A stretch of DNA of 64,000 nucleotides from Aurantiochytrium sp. KH105 (Eukaryota; Sar; Bigyra; Thraustochytrida; Thraustochytriidae), in assembly GCA_003116975.1 (NCBI GenBank), contig BGKB01000020.1:62001-126000 (forward strand), read 5' to 3'. How positions within the stretch are numbered: the first letter of the stretch is position 1; each line of letters opens with the position of its first letter. Positions 27,040-38,539 of the stretch are shown here, one piece after another. The notes under the pieces were generated by a model, which saw nothing but the letters and a program-made list of their open reading frames with translations, did no database searches and was not told the origin of the DNA. Both the position numbers and the translations under genes were made by a program.

Positions 27040-28564
27040 GTCGCCTCCGTTCTCTGCCTCGTCCGACCCGCTTCGATCCTCCGCGCGTCAGTCGATCTCT
27101 CGCGCGGCGATCGGGTTCTGTCGAGGCGACTGCAGCGCCGCGGTCCCAGGATGCTCGTTGCGCCCCTCCACGCTTCCGCCGCGTTTGTCCGTCGCAAGCG
27201 GACCACATCGGACTGATGCGCGCCTGGCTTAGGAGATGAGGGGACAGACAGACCGGATGGGATGTGATGCGCAGTGCGATGCGCAATGCGATGCGACAGC
27301 GAGAGCCATGCAGTTCGAGCTAGGCCTAGTCGCGGCGAACGGCGGATTGCACAAGCAGCTAGCTAGTCTAGCGATCTAGCTTCTGCTGCTGCTGCTGCTG
27401 GCAGCGAGCAACGGACTTGGGCTTGGACGGAGCGACTCGGACGCGGACCACGCAGCTAGCTAGCCATAGCCAGCTAGCTGCGTTGCTCCGTTGCTGCGTG
27501 ACGCAAACAACGCGGCAAACAACGCAGCGAAGGCAGGCTTGGCGGCCGGTCCCAGGGTCCGGTCGTTGGGGAGGGCGGTGTTTGCGATCCTCATCGAAGT
27601 AGGAGTAGTTGGCTTTAGAGGCAGGGGAAGGGAATGTAGTATATCAAAAAAGGCATGCGTCAAAGTGAGTCGCTTGGGACGCTCAAGGCATGAAGCAATC
27701 GTAGCACCAGTAGAAAACCTTTTTAAGGAGCTTGCTCGAAAAAAACCTTCGTTTGGGCTTTGAAATTAATGGCGTGAGTCATAGACGATGAACGATCGAA
27801 GTTGGTAAGGATAAGCGTTTGATTGGAGGACATACTTTACTGTAAGTTCATCGGATATTTTTCATGTCAGTCCCGCGCAGAGTCCCCATCCTCTTGCTCT
27901 GACGCTGCCTCAATGACTCGGAGTTGTACTTTCGAGATGTTTCATTCGCCCTCGCTTGAAACGAGAGACTAGCTTAGTCGTGTCGTGGACGGAACGCGTT
28001 GCAATGGGTCATGAGGAAGTAGGCCTAGGCTAGGCTAGTACGTATCATCAGGATGGTTTTCGCTGGTAGGTCTTGCTGACTGTGAGTAGTAGGCCTAGGC
28101 CTACAACTTGAAAGAAGGCCAAGGCCTCACAAGATAGAATGCCGTTGTGGCTGCGGCTCACATGTCGGCGACAGAGGCAATGCTGGATCGGCCAAGCTTG
28201 GTTGAGCGTTGCAAAACAGCGGGGTGCACACTCGGTCTGGCTGACAGACAGAAGTGCGCAAAGCGTGCCGGCCAGCCAGCCAGCCAGCCAGCCACCGGTC
28301 GGTGTGGTCCCGGCATGATCACACCTTCGGCATGGAAGGAAGCCAAGAGCCATTGCGCAATCAGGCCGAAGGAAGAAGAGATCAGCGAGCTCCGCTCTCC
28401 TGCAAAGCCCATTCATCCATCCGTCGGTGCCTGCCGACCAAGGAAGGCGGCCGGCAGGCGCAAGCAGGCAGGCAGACAGGCGGGCAGACAGGCGGGCAGC
28501 GCGCGACGGACGCTGCAGAGCAGCAGCGCACGCTCGAGCCAAGCCTTGCCGAGCCGTGTTGACG
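27040..28564. other. Divergent intergenic region with TAGGCCTA palindromes and microsatellites
   Basis: This 1.5-kb region lies between the thiolase-like and CRAL-TRIO genes. No open frame looks real. It contains GCGATGCG-type repeats near 27265-27295, CTAGCTAGC-type runs and a (CTG)n run near 27357-27400, several TAGGCCTA octamers including a perfect 16-bp palindrome at 28089-28104, a (GCCA)n run near 28268-28295 and (GGCA/GGCAGACA)n runs near 28455-28500. Promoters for both genes are expected here. Confidence 0.55.
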
Positions 28565-30422
28565 ATGAGCAGAATGTCGAAAACTCCTGGGACTCGAACG
28601 CGTCTGGCCGCGCTCGAGCGAGAGATCGAGTTGCGCGGCGGGCGCACGGCCACGGCGCAGCTGGTACAGAGGTTTACGTCCGAGCCTCGTGAAAATCTGC
28701 TGGGCAGATTCCTGTACGCGTGCGACGGTGACGTGAGCGAGGCGGCAGAGGTCCTGGTGCACGATCTCCGTTGGCGTGAACAAGTGCACATGGACAACTT
28801 GATGACTCTCTCTCCTGGCGAAATTCTGGGCTGCGATCCTGCGCTTGTGCTCAAGCGTTTCCCGTGCAAGGAATTTGGCACCGATCGCACGGGTCGGCCG
28901 GTGCTTTACTACAATGCGCGGGGAATGAATGCTGATGCTGGTAAGTCGTTGTCGTCAGAAAAGAGGACGCGCTGTTGTTCGAGCGAGCCATTTTAGTTCA
29001 TCTTTTTTTTTTCTTGGTGAGGCCGGTCAAGGACGATATACTCACCATTTTAATCCTTCTTTGCCGATCGCAGTCCTCCAGGCAACGTCCTCCAAAGCCT
29101 TCATTTTGTATCAGGTGTGGCTTCGCGAATCGGCGGTTCGTCGCGCGAGTGCAGCACAGTCTGGTGGCGCACCGTATTACACGGCGGTCATGGACTTGGG
29201 AGGCTCGCGACTTGCGCAGGCGAATGGAAACTTTTATGGCTTGATCCGTCTCTTGGCTGAGGTTGATCAAAAGCACTTTCCTGGCCTCTTTGGGCAAATG
29301 ATTATTATCAACGCGCCAATCTTCTTCACCGTCGTCTGGAAAGTGGTGCGCAAATTTCTTTCCCCTCAAACGGAGCGAAAAATCACCATCGTTCCCGAAA
29401 ACACACGCCAAGTATATGCGAGCCTTTCAGCGCTCATCGAGCGTGAGCAGATTCCATCTGATTATGGCGGAGATGGCGACGAGCTTGAATGGATGGAGCT
29501 TCCGTCGCATGCTCTCGATGTCTTCAGGCAAGAAACATGCCCTGCATCCCCGAATCACTCTCAAGCTCATGACGTAGATCTCGAAGAGGAAGAGCAAATC
29601 AACGACGATGACGACGACGACGACGATGACAACAGTGAGAACAACAAATTGAACAAGATTGTTGTTGCTTTTCATCTTCCAGGCGAAGGAAAAGAAGGCG
29701 AAACAAAATCGCAAATCGACGAAAGTAAAAGCGTCGACGAAGAGGCGAAGAGCGCTTCGGCGCCGGCTGCGCCAGGTGGACCACAGCACTTCAAGAATGA
29801 ACAAGATGATATCTTTTTGGATCCAGGTTCGTGCCTGCCTCCTCACATTGCATCCCTAGTGTACGACCGCAGCGAAGCTGCTCGAGCAGGTCTGAAGGAC
29901 GAACTTTTACGTACGATCGAGAGGGTTTTGGCGGACAAAGAGGAATTTGAGCGCGTGGCGTTGGAGGAGCGCGCACGGTTACGACGGGAGCTGCGCGACT
30001 TGTCGCTGCGCCTCGATGACGCTCGAATCCGGCGCCGACTTGCTTCTTCTTCTTCTTCTTCTTCTTCTTTGTCATCGTGTTCGCTTTTATCCGCGTCAAG
30101 CGTCCGCCTCTCACACGATTCGGTGAACATTCGCATGGTCAAAGCTGGTCTGCGCGAACGTGTGCAGAGCCTTCAGCTGCAGCTTGAGAGCGCGCGTCAA
30201 GATTGCGAGGGACATGCGCGTGCTGTGAAATTTGCGCGCAACTTTCTCGAACAAGAGGCATCCCGTCGTGAAGAGGAACGTGCGCATCTTGCAAGCACCG
30301 TTGCACATCTTCGCAGCGAGGTCCTTGCGTTGCACGAAAGAGCGGCCTCGGCTCTTCCTCCACATTCCATGAAACGTGCACAGGAACTCGTGCAGGATCG
30401 TCTCGGCGAGCTCTCCGTGTAA
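28565..30422 (+). CDS. CRAL-TRIO (SEC14-like) lipid-transfer protein with C-terminal coiled coil, two exons
   Basis: Exon 1 is 28565-28940 and exon 2 is 29074-30422. Joined, they encode 574 residues (phase-1 junction reading NADA-VLQATSS). Residues about 15-60 form the CRAL-TRIO N-terminal helices (LLGRFLYACDGDVSEAAEVL). The lipid-binding CRAL-TRIO domain follows: FGTDRTGRPVLYYNARG, then YYTAVMDLGGSRLAQ, then YPGL-like FPGLFGQMIIINAPIFFTVV and FLSPQTERKITIVPEN. From about 290 the protein is disordered, with a poly-Asp run and a poly-Ser run, ending in a coiled coil (RLRRELRDLSLRLDDARIRR and after). SEC14-type proteins bind or exchange phosphatidylinositol and other lipids at membranes. The intron splits the CRAL-TRIO domain, and without splicing neither half is complete, which makes it the most secure intron in the window. 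Confidence 0.85.
28941..29073 (+). other. Intron of the CRAL-TRIO gene (133 bp, GT-AG)
   Basis: The donor is G|GTAAGTCG and the acceptor is CCGATCGCAG|TCC. A polypyrimidine run lies near 29000-29012 and an ATACTCAC sequence, similar to a branch site, near 29038. Joining the exons restores an unbroken CRAL-TRIO domain. Confidence 0.85.
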
Positions 30423-31007
30423 TATTTATTCGAAAATCTCGACGAGCTCTTCGTGCACGTAGCTCTCTGTCTGTCCTGCACAGAGATGTGCCTGAAGCGG
30501 GCCATCTCACTTCGTTTTAGCAAAAATTAAAGCGTGGGCCGGCGACAGCGTCGTTGGGAGAAACGCCAAATGTTCATAAAAATGTACACAAACCATATTT
30601 GTTCTTTTCATCAGCAGCAAGGAAGAGAGAGAGAGTGTGTGAGAGAGAGGGAAAAGAGAGAGAGTGCCCCCAAAACTTGCATCTGGCAGCGCGTCCGTCC
30701 CATCGCGCAGGTCAATTTTCATGGATTTGCTTGAGCACGAGGCATTCCTCGATCTAGGTCAGGTCTAAGTCGAGACGAGGCAGTACAGAGATAACCTAGA
30801 GAAGAAGGGCGACGGTGAAAAAATATCGATCAATCAATCCACCAATCAATCAGAGCAGATTCATTTTCAGTCCAAGTGATGCTGGACAGTAGTTATCCAA
30901 CAATCAAGTGACGACACATGATCAGAGATACAATGAAGAAGAGAAAGAAGAGCGAAATAGAATCGCTCACTCTCATCATGTGACATGGTCAATTTACTCG
31001 ACTGACA
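30423..31007. other. Intergenic region between convergent genes
   Basis: No gene is seen. The region is AT-richer than its surroundings, with a GAGAGA/GTGTGAGAGA microsatellite near 30625-30665 and an ATCAATCAATC run near 30828-30852. It contains the 3' flanks of the CRAL-TRIO and mitochondrial carrier genes. Confidence 0.55.
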
Positions 31008-32567
31008 TCAAGCAAAACAGGTTTTCATCTTCTCGTAGATGGCAAACTGCAGAGCACTAAGAGGCAGGATGGACAGGGTTCGCGCTAACGACCCGCTCCA
31101 CAATCCGCGCACGCCCTCGTGGCGCGCCACAGAGACAAGACAGTCCCAAAAGCCCTTGTAGTGATGGCGTCGCAATGAAGCAGCCTCAATGTCCTCACGC
31201 TGGGTCATGAGACGCACGGAGACAACATCGAGAGGGTTGCTCAAAAAAGCCGCCAGACCACCTGAACAGGCGCCCGCAACGAGGTCCTCTGCGGTCTCCT
31301 CTACGGACTCACGCAGGTCCCCTGATCCAGTCAATGCAGCAAACAGCGGCCACGAGACGGTGTCGTCCACGATGGTCTCGCCCCGCGTTTCGGCACGTTC
31401 CTCGCGCCTTTTCTTGAGCCCGCGACGGATACGCTCGTAAAACAGAAATTGCAGACCTGAAGCCGTGCAATCGAGAAAGAGACAGGCCCGGTATCCCGCA
31501 AAAAGGCCTGAGATGCCTTCCTGCTGCGCGATCTTCCACAGGCCACTAACGGTGCCGGTGTACCCCGGCGATGAGATTTGGAGACGAGACTTGATAACTT
31601 CAAAGGGGACCCAAACGAACGACGAGCCAAGCTCTGACGCGACACCAGCGCCTAGATGGACAAGGTCCTCTTGCCATTCCGTGAGAGGGACATCCTCGCC
31701 GCCATTCGCTTCTCGCGTGATGGACGACATGTGTTGCATGCCGTAGTGCTTTGATGTTTCGTACACGGCAAAGTAAAGAGCACTCGAGGGCATTGCCCCG
31801 AGTAAGGTGGCGCTGACACCCCGAAACAAGCTACCGGGGCCCTCTTGCACAATCATGGTGCGCGCCGTGCCAAAGACGCCCTGGTAACCCTTTTCAGCGA
31901 CATCGACGCCTTGCACCTTGAGACGCGTACTAATCGTGTCAAGAGGGTGCATGCAGGTCTCTGCCACCATTCCTGCAACAGCGCCTGCCCAGGCATGCGT
32001 CTGGACCATTTCCAAGGAGTGTGAGTCGGTGCTGGCCCGATCGCCGCCAGGGCCTCCTGCCCCCCCCTGGGGGTTGCCGCCGCTGCTGCTGCTGCCGCTG
32101 CTCATTCCTGCAAGGTCTGAGGCACCAGCGGGTGCTCGCGACCGTCGACGACTCAGCGAGTTTGCGCGGTGCATTGGGTACGAGACATGCTGCACCGTGG
32201 CGATGCCGGCGTTTGCGTTTGTTGCGCACGTTTGGCTGGCCGCGAGCGGCTGGACCACGGGTGCCGCTGCGGCACTCGACATGCAGCTCGCCGCGTTGCT
32301 CCGCCACACGATGTTTCCGAGGGTCGCGGCGCTGGAGAGGGTCTCCGCGGCTCCTCCGCCTCCTCCTCCTCCTCCTCGCCCTCCTCCGCGGCCCAGCCCG
32401 GGCGCTCCGTCTCGCCGCCTCGCAGCTCCGCCTCGCGCGCTCGCGGGCCCACCACCCGTGCAGGCGCCGTCGACGTCGCGCCGGCCGCGCCGCCATGCCG
32501 GGTCTCCGCCGCCGCTTGCGCAGCTGCCCTGCCGCGCCAGCGCGCGCACGCCTCCCTCGCAGGCCAT
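31008..32567 (-). CDS. Mitochondrial carrier (SLC25) family protein
   Basis: The protein has 519 residues from ATG 32567. Three carrier repeats are present, each with the PX[D/E]XX[K/R] signature: HPLDTISTRLKVQ (repeat 1), VPFEVIKSRLQISS (repeat 2) and NPLDVVSVRLMTQ (repeat 3), each followed by a LFRGVSATLLGAMPSSALYF- or GLWSGSLARTLSILPLSALQF-type second half. The carrier domain occupies about residues 185-519; the 185-residue N-terminal part is Gly/Arg/Ser-rich and unlike any carrier, so the true start may be further in (for example MSSAAAAPVVQPL). The closest resemblance is to the S-adenosylmethionine carrier group, but the substrate cannot be fixed from sequence. It acts in the mitochondrial inner membrane by family inference. 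A CTGCT/TTGCT pentamer tract lies about 67-133 bp upstream of the ATG. Confidence 0.8.
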   Translation of the reverse strand: MACEGGVRALARQGSCASGGGDPAWRRGRRDVDGACTGGGPASARGGAARRRDGAPGLGRGGGRGGGGGGGGAAETLSSAATLGNIVWRSNAASCMSSAAAAPVVQPLAASQTCATNANAGIATVQHVSYPMHRANSLSRRRSRAPAGASDLAGMSSGSSSSGGNPQGGAGGPGGDRASTDSHSLEMVQTHAWAGAVAGMVAETCMHPLDTISTRLKVQGVDVAEKGYQGVFGTARTMIVQEGPGSLFRGVSATLLGAMPSSALYFAVYETSKHYGMQHMSSITREANGGEDVPLTEWQEDLVHLGAGVASELGSSFVWVPFEVIKSRLQISSPGYTGTVSGLWKIAQQEGISGLFAGYRACLFLDCTASGLQFLFYERIRRGLKKRREERAETRGETIVDDTVSWPLFAALTGSGDLRESVEETAEDLVAGACSGGLAAFLSNPLDVVSVRLMTQREDIEAASLRRHHYKGFWDCLVSVARHEGVRGLWSGSLARTLSILPLSALQFAIYEKMKTCFA

Positions 32568-33325
32568 GCTCGCGCGCGCCGCCGAGCCCGCGCCCACGCC
32601 GCGCCCACGCCGCGCCGCACGCGCTGCGTTTGGCTTTGCTCTGCTCTGCTCTGCGTTGCTTTGCTCTGCTCTGCTTTGCTCCGCTCCGCGCTGCTCTGCT
32701 GGTGACTATTGCGTGCGGCGGCTGGACGGACGACTGTCTCGCTCTTCTCGCGGGAAGAAAAGACCGGGAGCGGCGGCGGCAGAAAAGCCAAGGGGAGGGA
32801 GGGAGGGAGCGAGGGAGAGAGCGCCCGCCACCGTCTCGCACTTCACTTCACTTCACTTCACTTCACTTCACGGCGAGCGAGCTAGCTGCCCTGGCGCAAC
32901 TTGAAGGAAGCTGGGACCTTTTTGACTTCAGCCTGCGGGCTCGAGGGAGCAGCAGGGAGAAGAAGAAGAAGGTAGGCCTTGCTTGTAGCACCGACGGCGC
33001 GAACGACGGAGGACGGCGATGGGTGGTCTCTTGTGCGCACGTCGCTGCCGCCGCCTTGGCAAGCTCATGATAAGGTCGACCGGTTCGCTCTCGTTCATCA
33101 CCGATCGGTCGGTCGGTCGGCCGGTCAGACGCATCGCAGTGCAACGAATCGCATCGCAGCGCAGCGCAGCGCAGCTCGCAAGTCGCAGGCGGTCGTAGCA
33201 GACAGGCAGGCAGGCAGGCAGGCAGGCAGATGGACAAGCAGGCAGAAAGGCAAGCAGGCAGACCAGATAGAAAGACAAGTTTCCTTTCCTATTCATTATG
33301 TGGTAGGCCTAGTATGAAGTAGATC
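32568..33325. other. Repeat-rich upstream region of the carrier gene
   Basis: No gene is supported. It holds a (TTGCT/CTGCT)n tract at 32634-32700, a (CTTCA)n run at 32839-32870, GGTCGGTCGGTCGGCCGGTC near 33105, (GCAGC)n near 33155-33172, (GCAG)n at about 33202-33230 and a TAGGCCTA octamer at 33304. Open frames through this region are low-complexity shadows. Confidence 0.55.
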
Positions 33326-35917
33326 TCATCCGCCGCTGCCCGACTTGCGCTTGCGCAAGAGATCCTCGAGCTTGCGTTTGTGCTCACGCTGAGCGTAATA
33401 TTCAAGTGCGGCCCGAAGACTGATAATGCCAGCCTTGGAATCGGTAGGGGGCGGGTCCTCGAAAATGTCTACAAGTGACAGTCGCAGATCATGGTACACT
33501 GGATTGCTGGACATAGACTTGGGCAAGGATGACGCAGCATTCTGCGCGCGCGTTCTCAGACCCTCATTATCTTCGTCTTCCTCGTCCGAGTACCAGTCGG
33601 AATCGTCGTAATAGCCCCATTCATCGCCGTCCTCGTCTTCCTCTTCGTCCTCATCGTCATCCTCATACTCCTCATCTTCATCATCGTCATCATCATCTCC
33701 GGACGAGCCTGACTCATAGGAAGCGTCTTCGTCATCTGCAGACAAGGTCTCTCTACGGTCGTTCGAATTGCTGTTTCGACTCGTCGAACGCTCCCCATTG
33801 CCACTTCCACTTCCGTTGCCGCCGTACTCACTGACCTCGTCGTATTCCTGCGGATTTGCATTGTCACCATCCAGTTGTCTCTTGGATCCCCCCATGACAC
33901 CACCTCCAAGGCCATCCTCGTCATTACCCTCATTCTTTTGTGGGTCGGATGCTTGTCCAGTTCCAGCTTTGGCAGCGGCTTCACGCCGCGCCTGGGCAGC
34001 CTCTTCCGCTTCGCTGTGAATAGACTGCAACGCACGGTCGATTCGCTTAAAGAGAGCAATCGTGTCACGGCGCTTCTGTTTGAAAGATGCCAAGTTGCGC
34101 TTCCGGAGCTGGCGAAGTGACTTTTTCTCTCTGCGCGCAAGCGCTCGCGAACGCAGAAATCGCTTTTCGCGCTTGCTGTCCTCTTTGTGGACGAGCGCGT
34201 GCAAAAAAGGATATCGCGCCCACGACCTCGAGTTGGTGGTGAAACCAAGGGTATCAAGCTGCTCGTACACGTAGCCAGGTTGCGGCGTCTCCTTTTCAAT
34301 GGGGAGAAATCTGTCGTGCACAGTAACATGGGTGTTTCGCGCTTGAATCCGGCCTGCTAGCCACGTGCCCTCGTACTTGAAGTCATGCCGCAAACCGTGT
34401 TTGCCCGTTGAACGATCAAAGACTGCGCTCACATTGCCGTACACCATGGAGCCCGGGCCATCGCGCAAGCCATCCCGAAAGAAGCCGTCGTACATGGGGC
34501 CCTTGCGGAAGTTATATCGCGCGTACCCGTGTGGTTCGCCGTTTTCAAAGTCGCCATCACAAGTGTCGCCCTTGCGCGACCGCCACGAACCGCGACCATG
34601 CAAGTCTCCAAGTATAAAGTCACCTTCGCAGCGCTCTCCCGTTGGCTTGGTGTGCAGTCCAATGCCGTGGAGCACCCCATCGGAAAAGTCACCGGCGATC
34701 CTTTCGCAGGACTCATGACTACTGTAGGTTCCCTGACCGGTCGGCGTGCCGATGGCAAAATCACCCTCGTACACGGAGCCATCAGCAAACTTGAGCACAC
34801 CATCAGGGCCGTGCATCTTGTCGAATTCAAATGGGCCCTCGTACACGTCTCCGTTCGCAAAGACCTGAATGCCTTTTCCATGTCGCACGTCATCCTCGAA
34901 CTCGCCACGATAGACACCGACGCGGTCGTACAAAATTCCCTGTCCGTGGCGCTTGCCTTCAACGAAGCGACCCTTGTACGCATCCCCGCGCTGCCAATCA
35001 GTGAATGCCCCAAGACCGTGCTTGATGCGTCGAAGCTGAACGCCTCGCATGTTGATTTCGAGGTCAGGGTCCTGCAGAATTTCATCAGTGGCCTCGAGCT
35101 CATCGTCCCAATAAGCCGTGGGACTGCCACCCTTTTCCATTTTGTGAAAAACGCGCACAGAAGGCCACTGGTCCATATCGATGGCGGCATTCTCCTCTCT
35201 CCGCGTTCCAAAATAGGCCATCCAGTCTGTGACCTTGCGCTTGTCATCGACCCGGATGCACTCAACCGTGACCTCGTGCATCCTGCGCCTCGCATTTTCT
35301 CGGTCGAGACGGGTTTGTGCCTTTTTCAGTTGATCTTCGAGCTCGGCACGCTTCTTTTTCAGCTCTTTGGTAACGTAAAGGCGCTCTCCAGCCATACCTT
35401 GTTCGGACTCTGCATTGGTTTTCATAAAGGGAACGTTATCTTGGCGCTCCTTGTTGCGTTTCAGTTGTTCATGGAGATCATTCACTGCATTTTTGGCTTG
35501 CATATAGCGTTCATCGCCGCGTTCGACACCCTTGCGAATCCAGGCCACCAGAGCGTGGGCCGGAATGTCGGCAGGCGCACGTGTGACTACGACCTGGGTC
35601 TCGCCAATATACCATGGATCGTGGGCGTCATCGGGGGGAAGTGGAACACGTTCGCGATGGTAGACAAAATATTTGAGCGGCGGAGGCAGACAGTGCCACA
35701 TATAGTCATCAGGAAGGATGACATTTCCCTCGAGGTCGTGAACGTGCTCGACTTCGTCCCCAAAGAGTTTATTAACGTGCTCCTTTTTTAGCCGGAATCG
35801 AGGGATGAACACCTCGAAGCCGTCTGACTCGCGGAGAAAGTGAATTTTCTCGCGCATAGTCTTGAGACGGGCCTGGCGGATCGCCTCGGGCGCATTGCCC
35901 ACCATTTTCTCCGCCAT
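33326..35917 (-). CDS. MORN-repeat protein with acidic C-terminal region
   Basis: The product is 863 residues from ATG 35917 (MAEKMVGNAPEAIRQARLK). The N-terminal 310 residues are charged with a coiled coil (KKKRAELEDQLKKAQTRLDR). About ten MORN repeats occupy roughly residues 305-520 (GDAYKGRFVEGKRHGQGILY, VYEGPFEFDKMHGPDGVLKF, VYEGDFAIGTPTGQGTYSSH, MYDGFFRDGLRDGPGSMVYG). A basic helix (REKRFLRSRALARREKKSLR) is followed by a long Asp/Glu-rich disordered segment. MORN repeats mediate membrane or cytoskeletal association in protists. The N-terminal motif set (DGFEVFIPRFRLKKEHVNKL, LPDDYMWHCLPPPLKYFVYH) looks conserved but I do not recognise it. It is divergent from TRAPPC13. A TTGC-type repeat lies about 36-73 bp upstream of the ATG. 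Confidence 0.8.
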   Translation of the reverse strand: MAEKMVGNAPEAIRQARLKTMREKIHFLRESDGFEVFIPRFRLKKEHVNKLFGDEVEHVHDLEGNVILPDDYMWHCLPPPLKYFVYHRERVPLPPDDAHDPWYIGETQVVVTRAPADIPAHALVAWIRKGVERGDERYMQAKNAVNDLHEQLKRNKERQDNVPFMKTNAESEQGMAGERLYVTKELKKKRAELEDQLKKAQTRLDRENARRRMHEVTVECIRVDDKRKVTDWMAYFGTRREENAAIDMDQWPSVRVFHKMEKGGSPTAYWDDELEATDEILQDPDLEINMRGVQLRRIKHGLGAFTDWQRGDAYKGRFVEGKRHGQGILYDRVGVYRGEFEDDVRHGKGIQVFANGDVYEGPFEFDKMHGPDGVLKFADGSVYEGDFAIGTPTGQGTYSSHESCERIAGDFSDGVLHGIGLHTKPTGERCEGDFILGDLHGRGSWRSRKGDTCDGDFENGEPHGYARYNFRKGPMYDGFFRDGLRDGPGSMVYGNVSAVFDRSTGKHGLRHDFKYEGTWLAGRIQARNTHVTVHDRFLPIEKETPQPGYVYEQLDTLGFTTNSRSWARYPFLHALVHKEDSKREKRFLRSRALARREKKSLRQLRKRNLASFKQKRRDTIALFKRIDRALQSIHSEAEEAAQARREAAAKAGTGQASDPQKNEGNDEDGLGGGVMGGSKRQLDGDNANPQEYDEVSEYGGNGSGSGNGERSTSRNSNSNDRRETLSADDEDASYESGSSGDDDDDDEDEEYEDDDEDEEEDEDGDEWGYYDDSDWYSDEEDEDNEGLRTRAQNAASSLPKSMSSNPVYHDLRLSLVDIFEDPPPTDSKAGIISLRAALEYYAQREHKRKLEDLLRKRKSGSGG

Positions 35918-36568
35918 CTTGCCTGGTCACCCGATTGGGGCCAAATGGTCTCGCTGGCTGCTTAATTGCCTGATTGCTTGCTTGCTTACCTGTGTCTTGC
36001 ACGCAGACAGACTCCTGTGCGAATGAAACTCTCTCACTGTATTTGTCAGCGCTCAACGCCCTCGCATCATGAGCCCTTCTGGTCCACCCACGAATGCGCC
36101 CGCCAAGGCAGAAGGAGATGATGGTCTCTCTCTCTCTCTTTCTGGCTGGGGGTTTGTCTACGTACGCTTGGCTGCGCGGCCCAAAGAGCCCCTCTCCTTG
36201 TCGCGAGCTCGTGTAGCTGGGGCCGCAGAAAAGGAACTTGAAGGAGTCGCCTTGCAAACGGACACTTTTTCATTTTCACGGCGCAGTGCTCGTCTAGTGA
36301 TGAACTAGTTTAAGAACTAAGAAGTGTAAAATAGATTTATCTTTTAATTTCTTCTGTCTTTTTTTACTAGGCTAGCGCGGATGAGGCAAGACCGCTAGCA
36401 CAGACCCGCCTCAGCGCGGCGCGGCCGTACGGCGCGAGTGTTGTGTGGACGCTCGCGGTCAAGTGGCCAGCGGCTCGGCAAATTTGTGTCCTTTTTGCTC
36501 TCTTGGCGCTGACAACGGTCGAACCTGTCTTCACTGATTTATTACTGATAAAGAAAGGTCGCTCGAGC
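35918..36568. promoter_or_regulatory. Divergent upstream region of the MORN and TRAPPC13 genes
   Basis: This 651-bp region has no convincing gene. It includes a TTGCTTGCTTGC tract at 35953-35990, a (CT)n run near 36126-36140 and an AT-rich patch near 36300-36370. It is expected to hold both promoters and the TRAPPC13 leader. Confidence 0.45.
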
Positions 36569-36751
36569 ATGTCGTATCCAGGAGGAGACCAGGGGGGTCT
36601 CCAGCAACAGCAGGGGCAGCCGCCATACGCTCAGTCACCCCAAGGGCTGCAGCCTTATCATCAAGCGCAATCACCGCAGCAGCAGCAGCAGCCGCTACAA
36701 AATCAGCAACAGCAACAACCATACCAGCCGCAAATGCAGCAGCCACTCTAT

Positions 36752-36794
<43 letters not shown>

Positions 36795-38539
36795 CACCGC
36801 CGCTACAACAGCAACAGACAAGGCCGCGACCACTACAACACCGCTATCCCGCCACGCCTTTTGTTGGTGGAGGTTCGCCTGCTGCAAGCGCGCAGGCGTC
36901 CTCATTCTCTGGAGGAAGCGGATTCGCGCAAAGCTACTCGCCGAGTCAGGGTCCAAGAGGATTGATGTCCTCCAATGCCAGTCCTGCGCCTCATCCTTCG
37001 ACTACAACAAGCTCTACTACTATGCCGGCAACAACATCAGGAGCAGGATCGGGAGGGTCTTTCTCGCCATCAATGCAGCCTCCTCCAGCCGGAGGAAGGC
37101 CAGGTGGGACAGCAGCACAGCAGTCCCCGGCAGCACCCGTGCAAACTCGGCAAATTGCACATGACGGAAATCCAAACCAACAAGCTCGCGTGTCAAATGC
37201 ACATTCGCCTTCGGCCAAGACGATTACCGAAGAGGAGCAGTCGCTGGCACTGAAAGTCATGCGGCTGTACAAGCCCCGCATGACGGAGGCACCACTTGGT
37301 CTTGGTTTGCATGGCCTGGAAGCTCGCGCATGGACGCAAGGGCCTGCCGGGACTCTGCTCCTTCCCAGCGGATTGGGGAAGATCTACATTGGCCAGACAT
37401 TTGCATGTTACATTAGTGTGTGTAACAACGGGTTGTGCGAAGCAGTGCACAACGTCTCGATTCGCGCAGAGCTCGAAGCGAATGGAACTCGCCATGTATT
37501 GCTGGACCGGCGTGATACGACCAATGCGCAAGGAACTAGCGATGCGAGTAGTACTGGCGCAAACGCTAAAGAAGGATTGGCTTCGGAAAGCAGCTACGGG
37601 TTCAAAGCGGTTGCGCGTGCTGGCGATACTATTGCGCTCGTTGTAGAAAAGGAGCTGGTAAATATTGGGATGCACACGTTGCGCGTGAGCGTAGAGTTTG
37701 ATAGTCAATCCCTCAAGGGATCGAAGCGTGCGATCCGGAAACATTACAAATTTCCCGTCGAAAAGCCCATCTCGTTCACCTGCGCTTTTAGCAAGGTTTT
37801 GACCGGCAAGGAAGAAAGTGCACTTGGCGCCAAAAAGTTGCTGGCGCAGATCACCATGACAAATTTGACAGACCGCGATCTCTTTGTGCCGCATCTCTCA
37901 CTGCTCCCAATGCTGGAAAATGTCGTCTGCCAGCCTGTAGAACTACATGAGGAGAACGCTGTGGCGTCTCCTGTGATGGGCCTGGAAGAGCCGAGCAGGA
38001 AAGGTTTGAGAACAAGGGCATTGTCATCTCCACGCATCGTACCGCCTGGCGGTACCTATAATGTTCTATATGAAGTAGAAGCCAAGAGAACAACGCTAAT
38101 TAAGCCAGGCGCTTCTGTGGCGCGTGTCTTTACGCGTTGGCGGACAGACTTTGCGGAGCAGGGTCGGCTGCAGTCGCAGCCGCTAGTGTGGAATGAAGTG
38201 CGACCCAATGGCGTAGTTTTGTCACTCAAGCAGCCAAGGGAGCCTCTGAGGGTCGGAGAACCAGCAGAGGTCTCCTTTTCGGTCACGAACGCGTCCCGAG
38301 CGGAAATCAATGCCCAACTCCGTGTCGACGATGAGCCGGAGGGAAGCCTCTTATTCACCGGTTCCACAACACATACTCTGGGCGTTTTGGCGCCGGAGGC
38401 ATATTTCTCGGGGACTTTTTCGGTGCTGCCTCTGCGCGCGGGATTACATGCTGTCTCTTGCATCTCTGTTGTTGACTCTCGAACCGCGCAGCCGCTGCCA
38501 CTAACGTCAACGAGTGCGACGCTCTTTGTTCGGAGCTAG
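36569..38539 (+). CDS. TRAPPC13: TRAPP complex subunit 13 (DUF974) with long Gln-rich N-terminus
   Basis: Starting at ATG 36569 (MSYPGGDQGG) the product is 656 residues; the frame is open upstream but only from non-ATG codons. Residues 1-210 are Gln/Pro/Ser-rich, including an uninterrupted CAG-coded glutamine run (about 36754-36790). The TRAPPC13 domain begins at about 225: LALKVMRLYKPRM, the hallmark GQTFACYISVCNNG, MHTLRVSVEFDSQ, FRKFYKF-like RKHYKFPVEKPISF, IVPPGGTYNVLYEVEAK and RWRTDFAEQGRLQSQPL, ending in immunoglobulin-like strands (VVLSLKQPREPLRVGEPAEV). TRAPPC13 is a peripheral subunit of the TRAPPII/III membrane-tethering complexes. The extended glutamine-rich head is unusual for the family, which is typically a little over 400 residues. 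A second TRAPP subunit (TRAPPC2L) is 16 kb away. Confidence 0.85.
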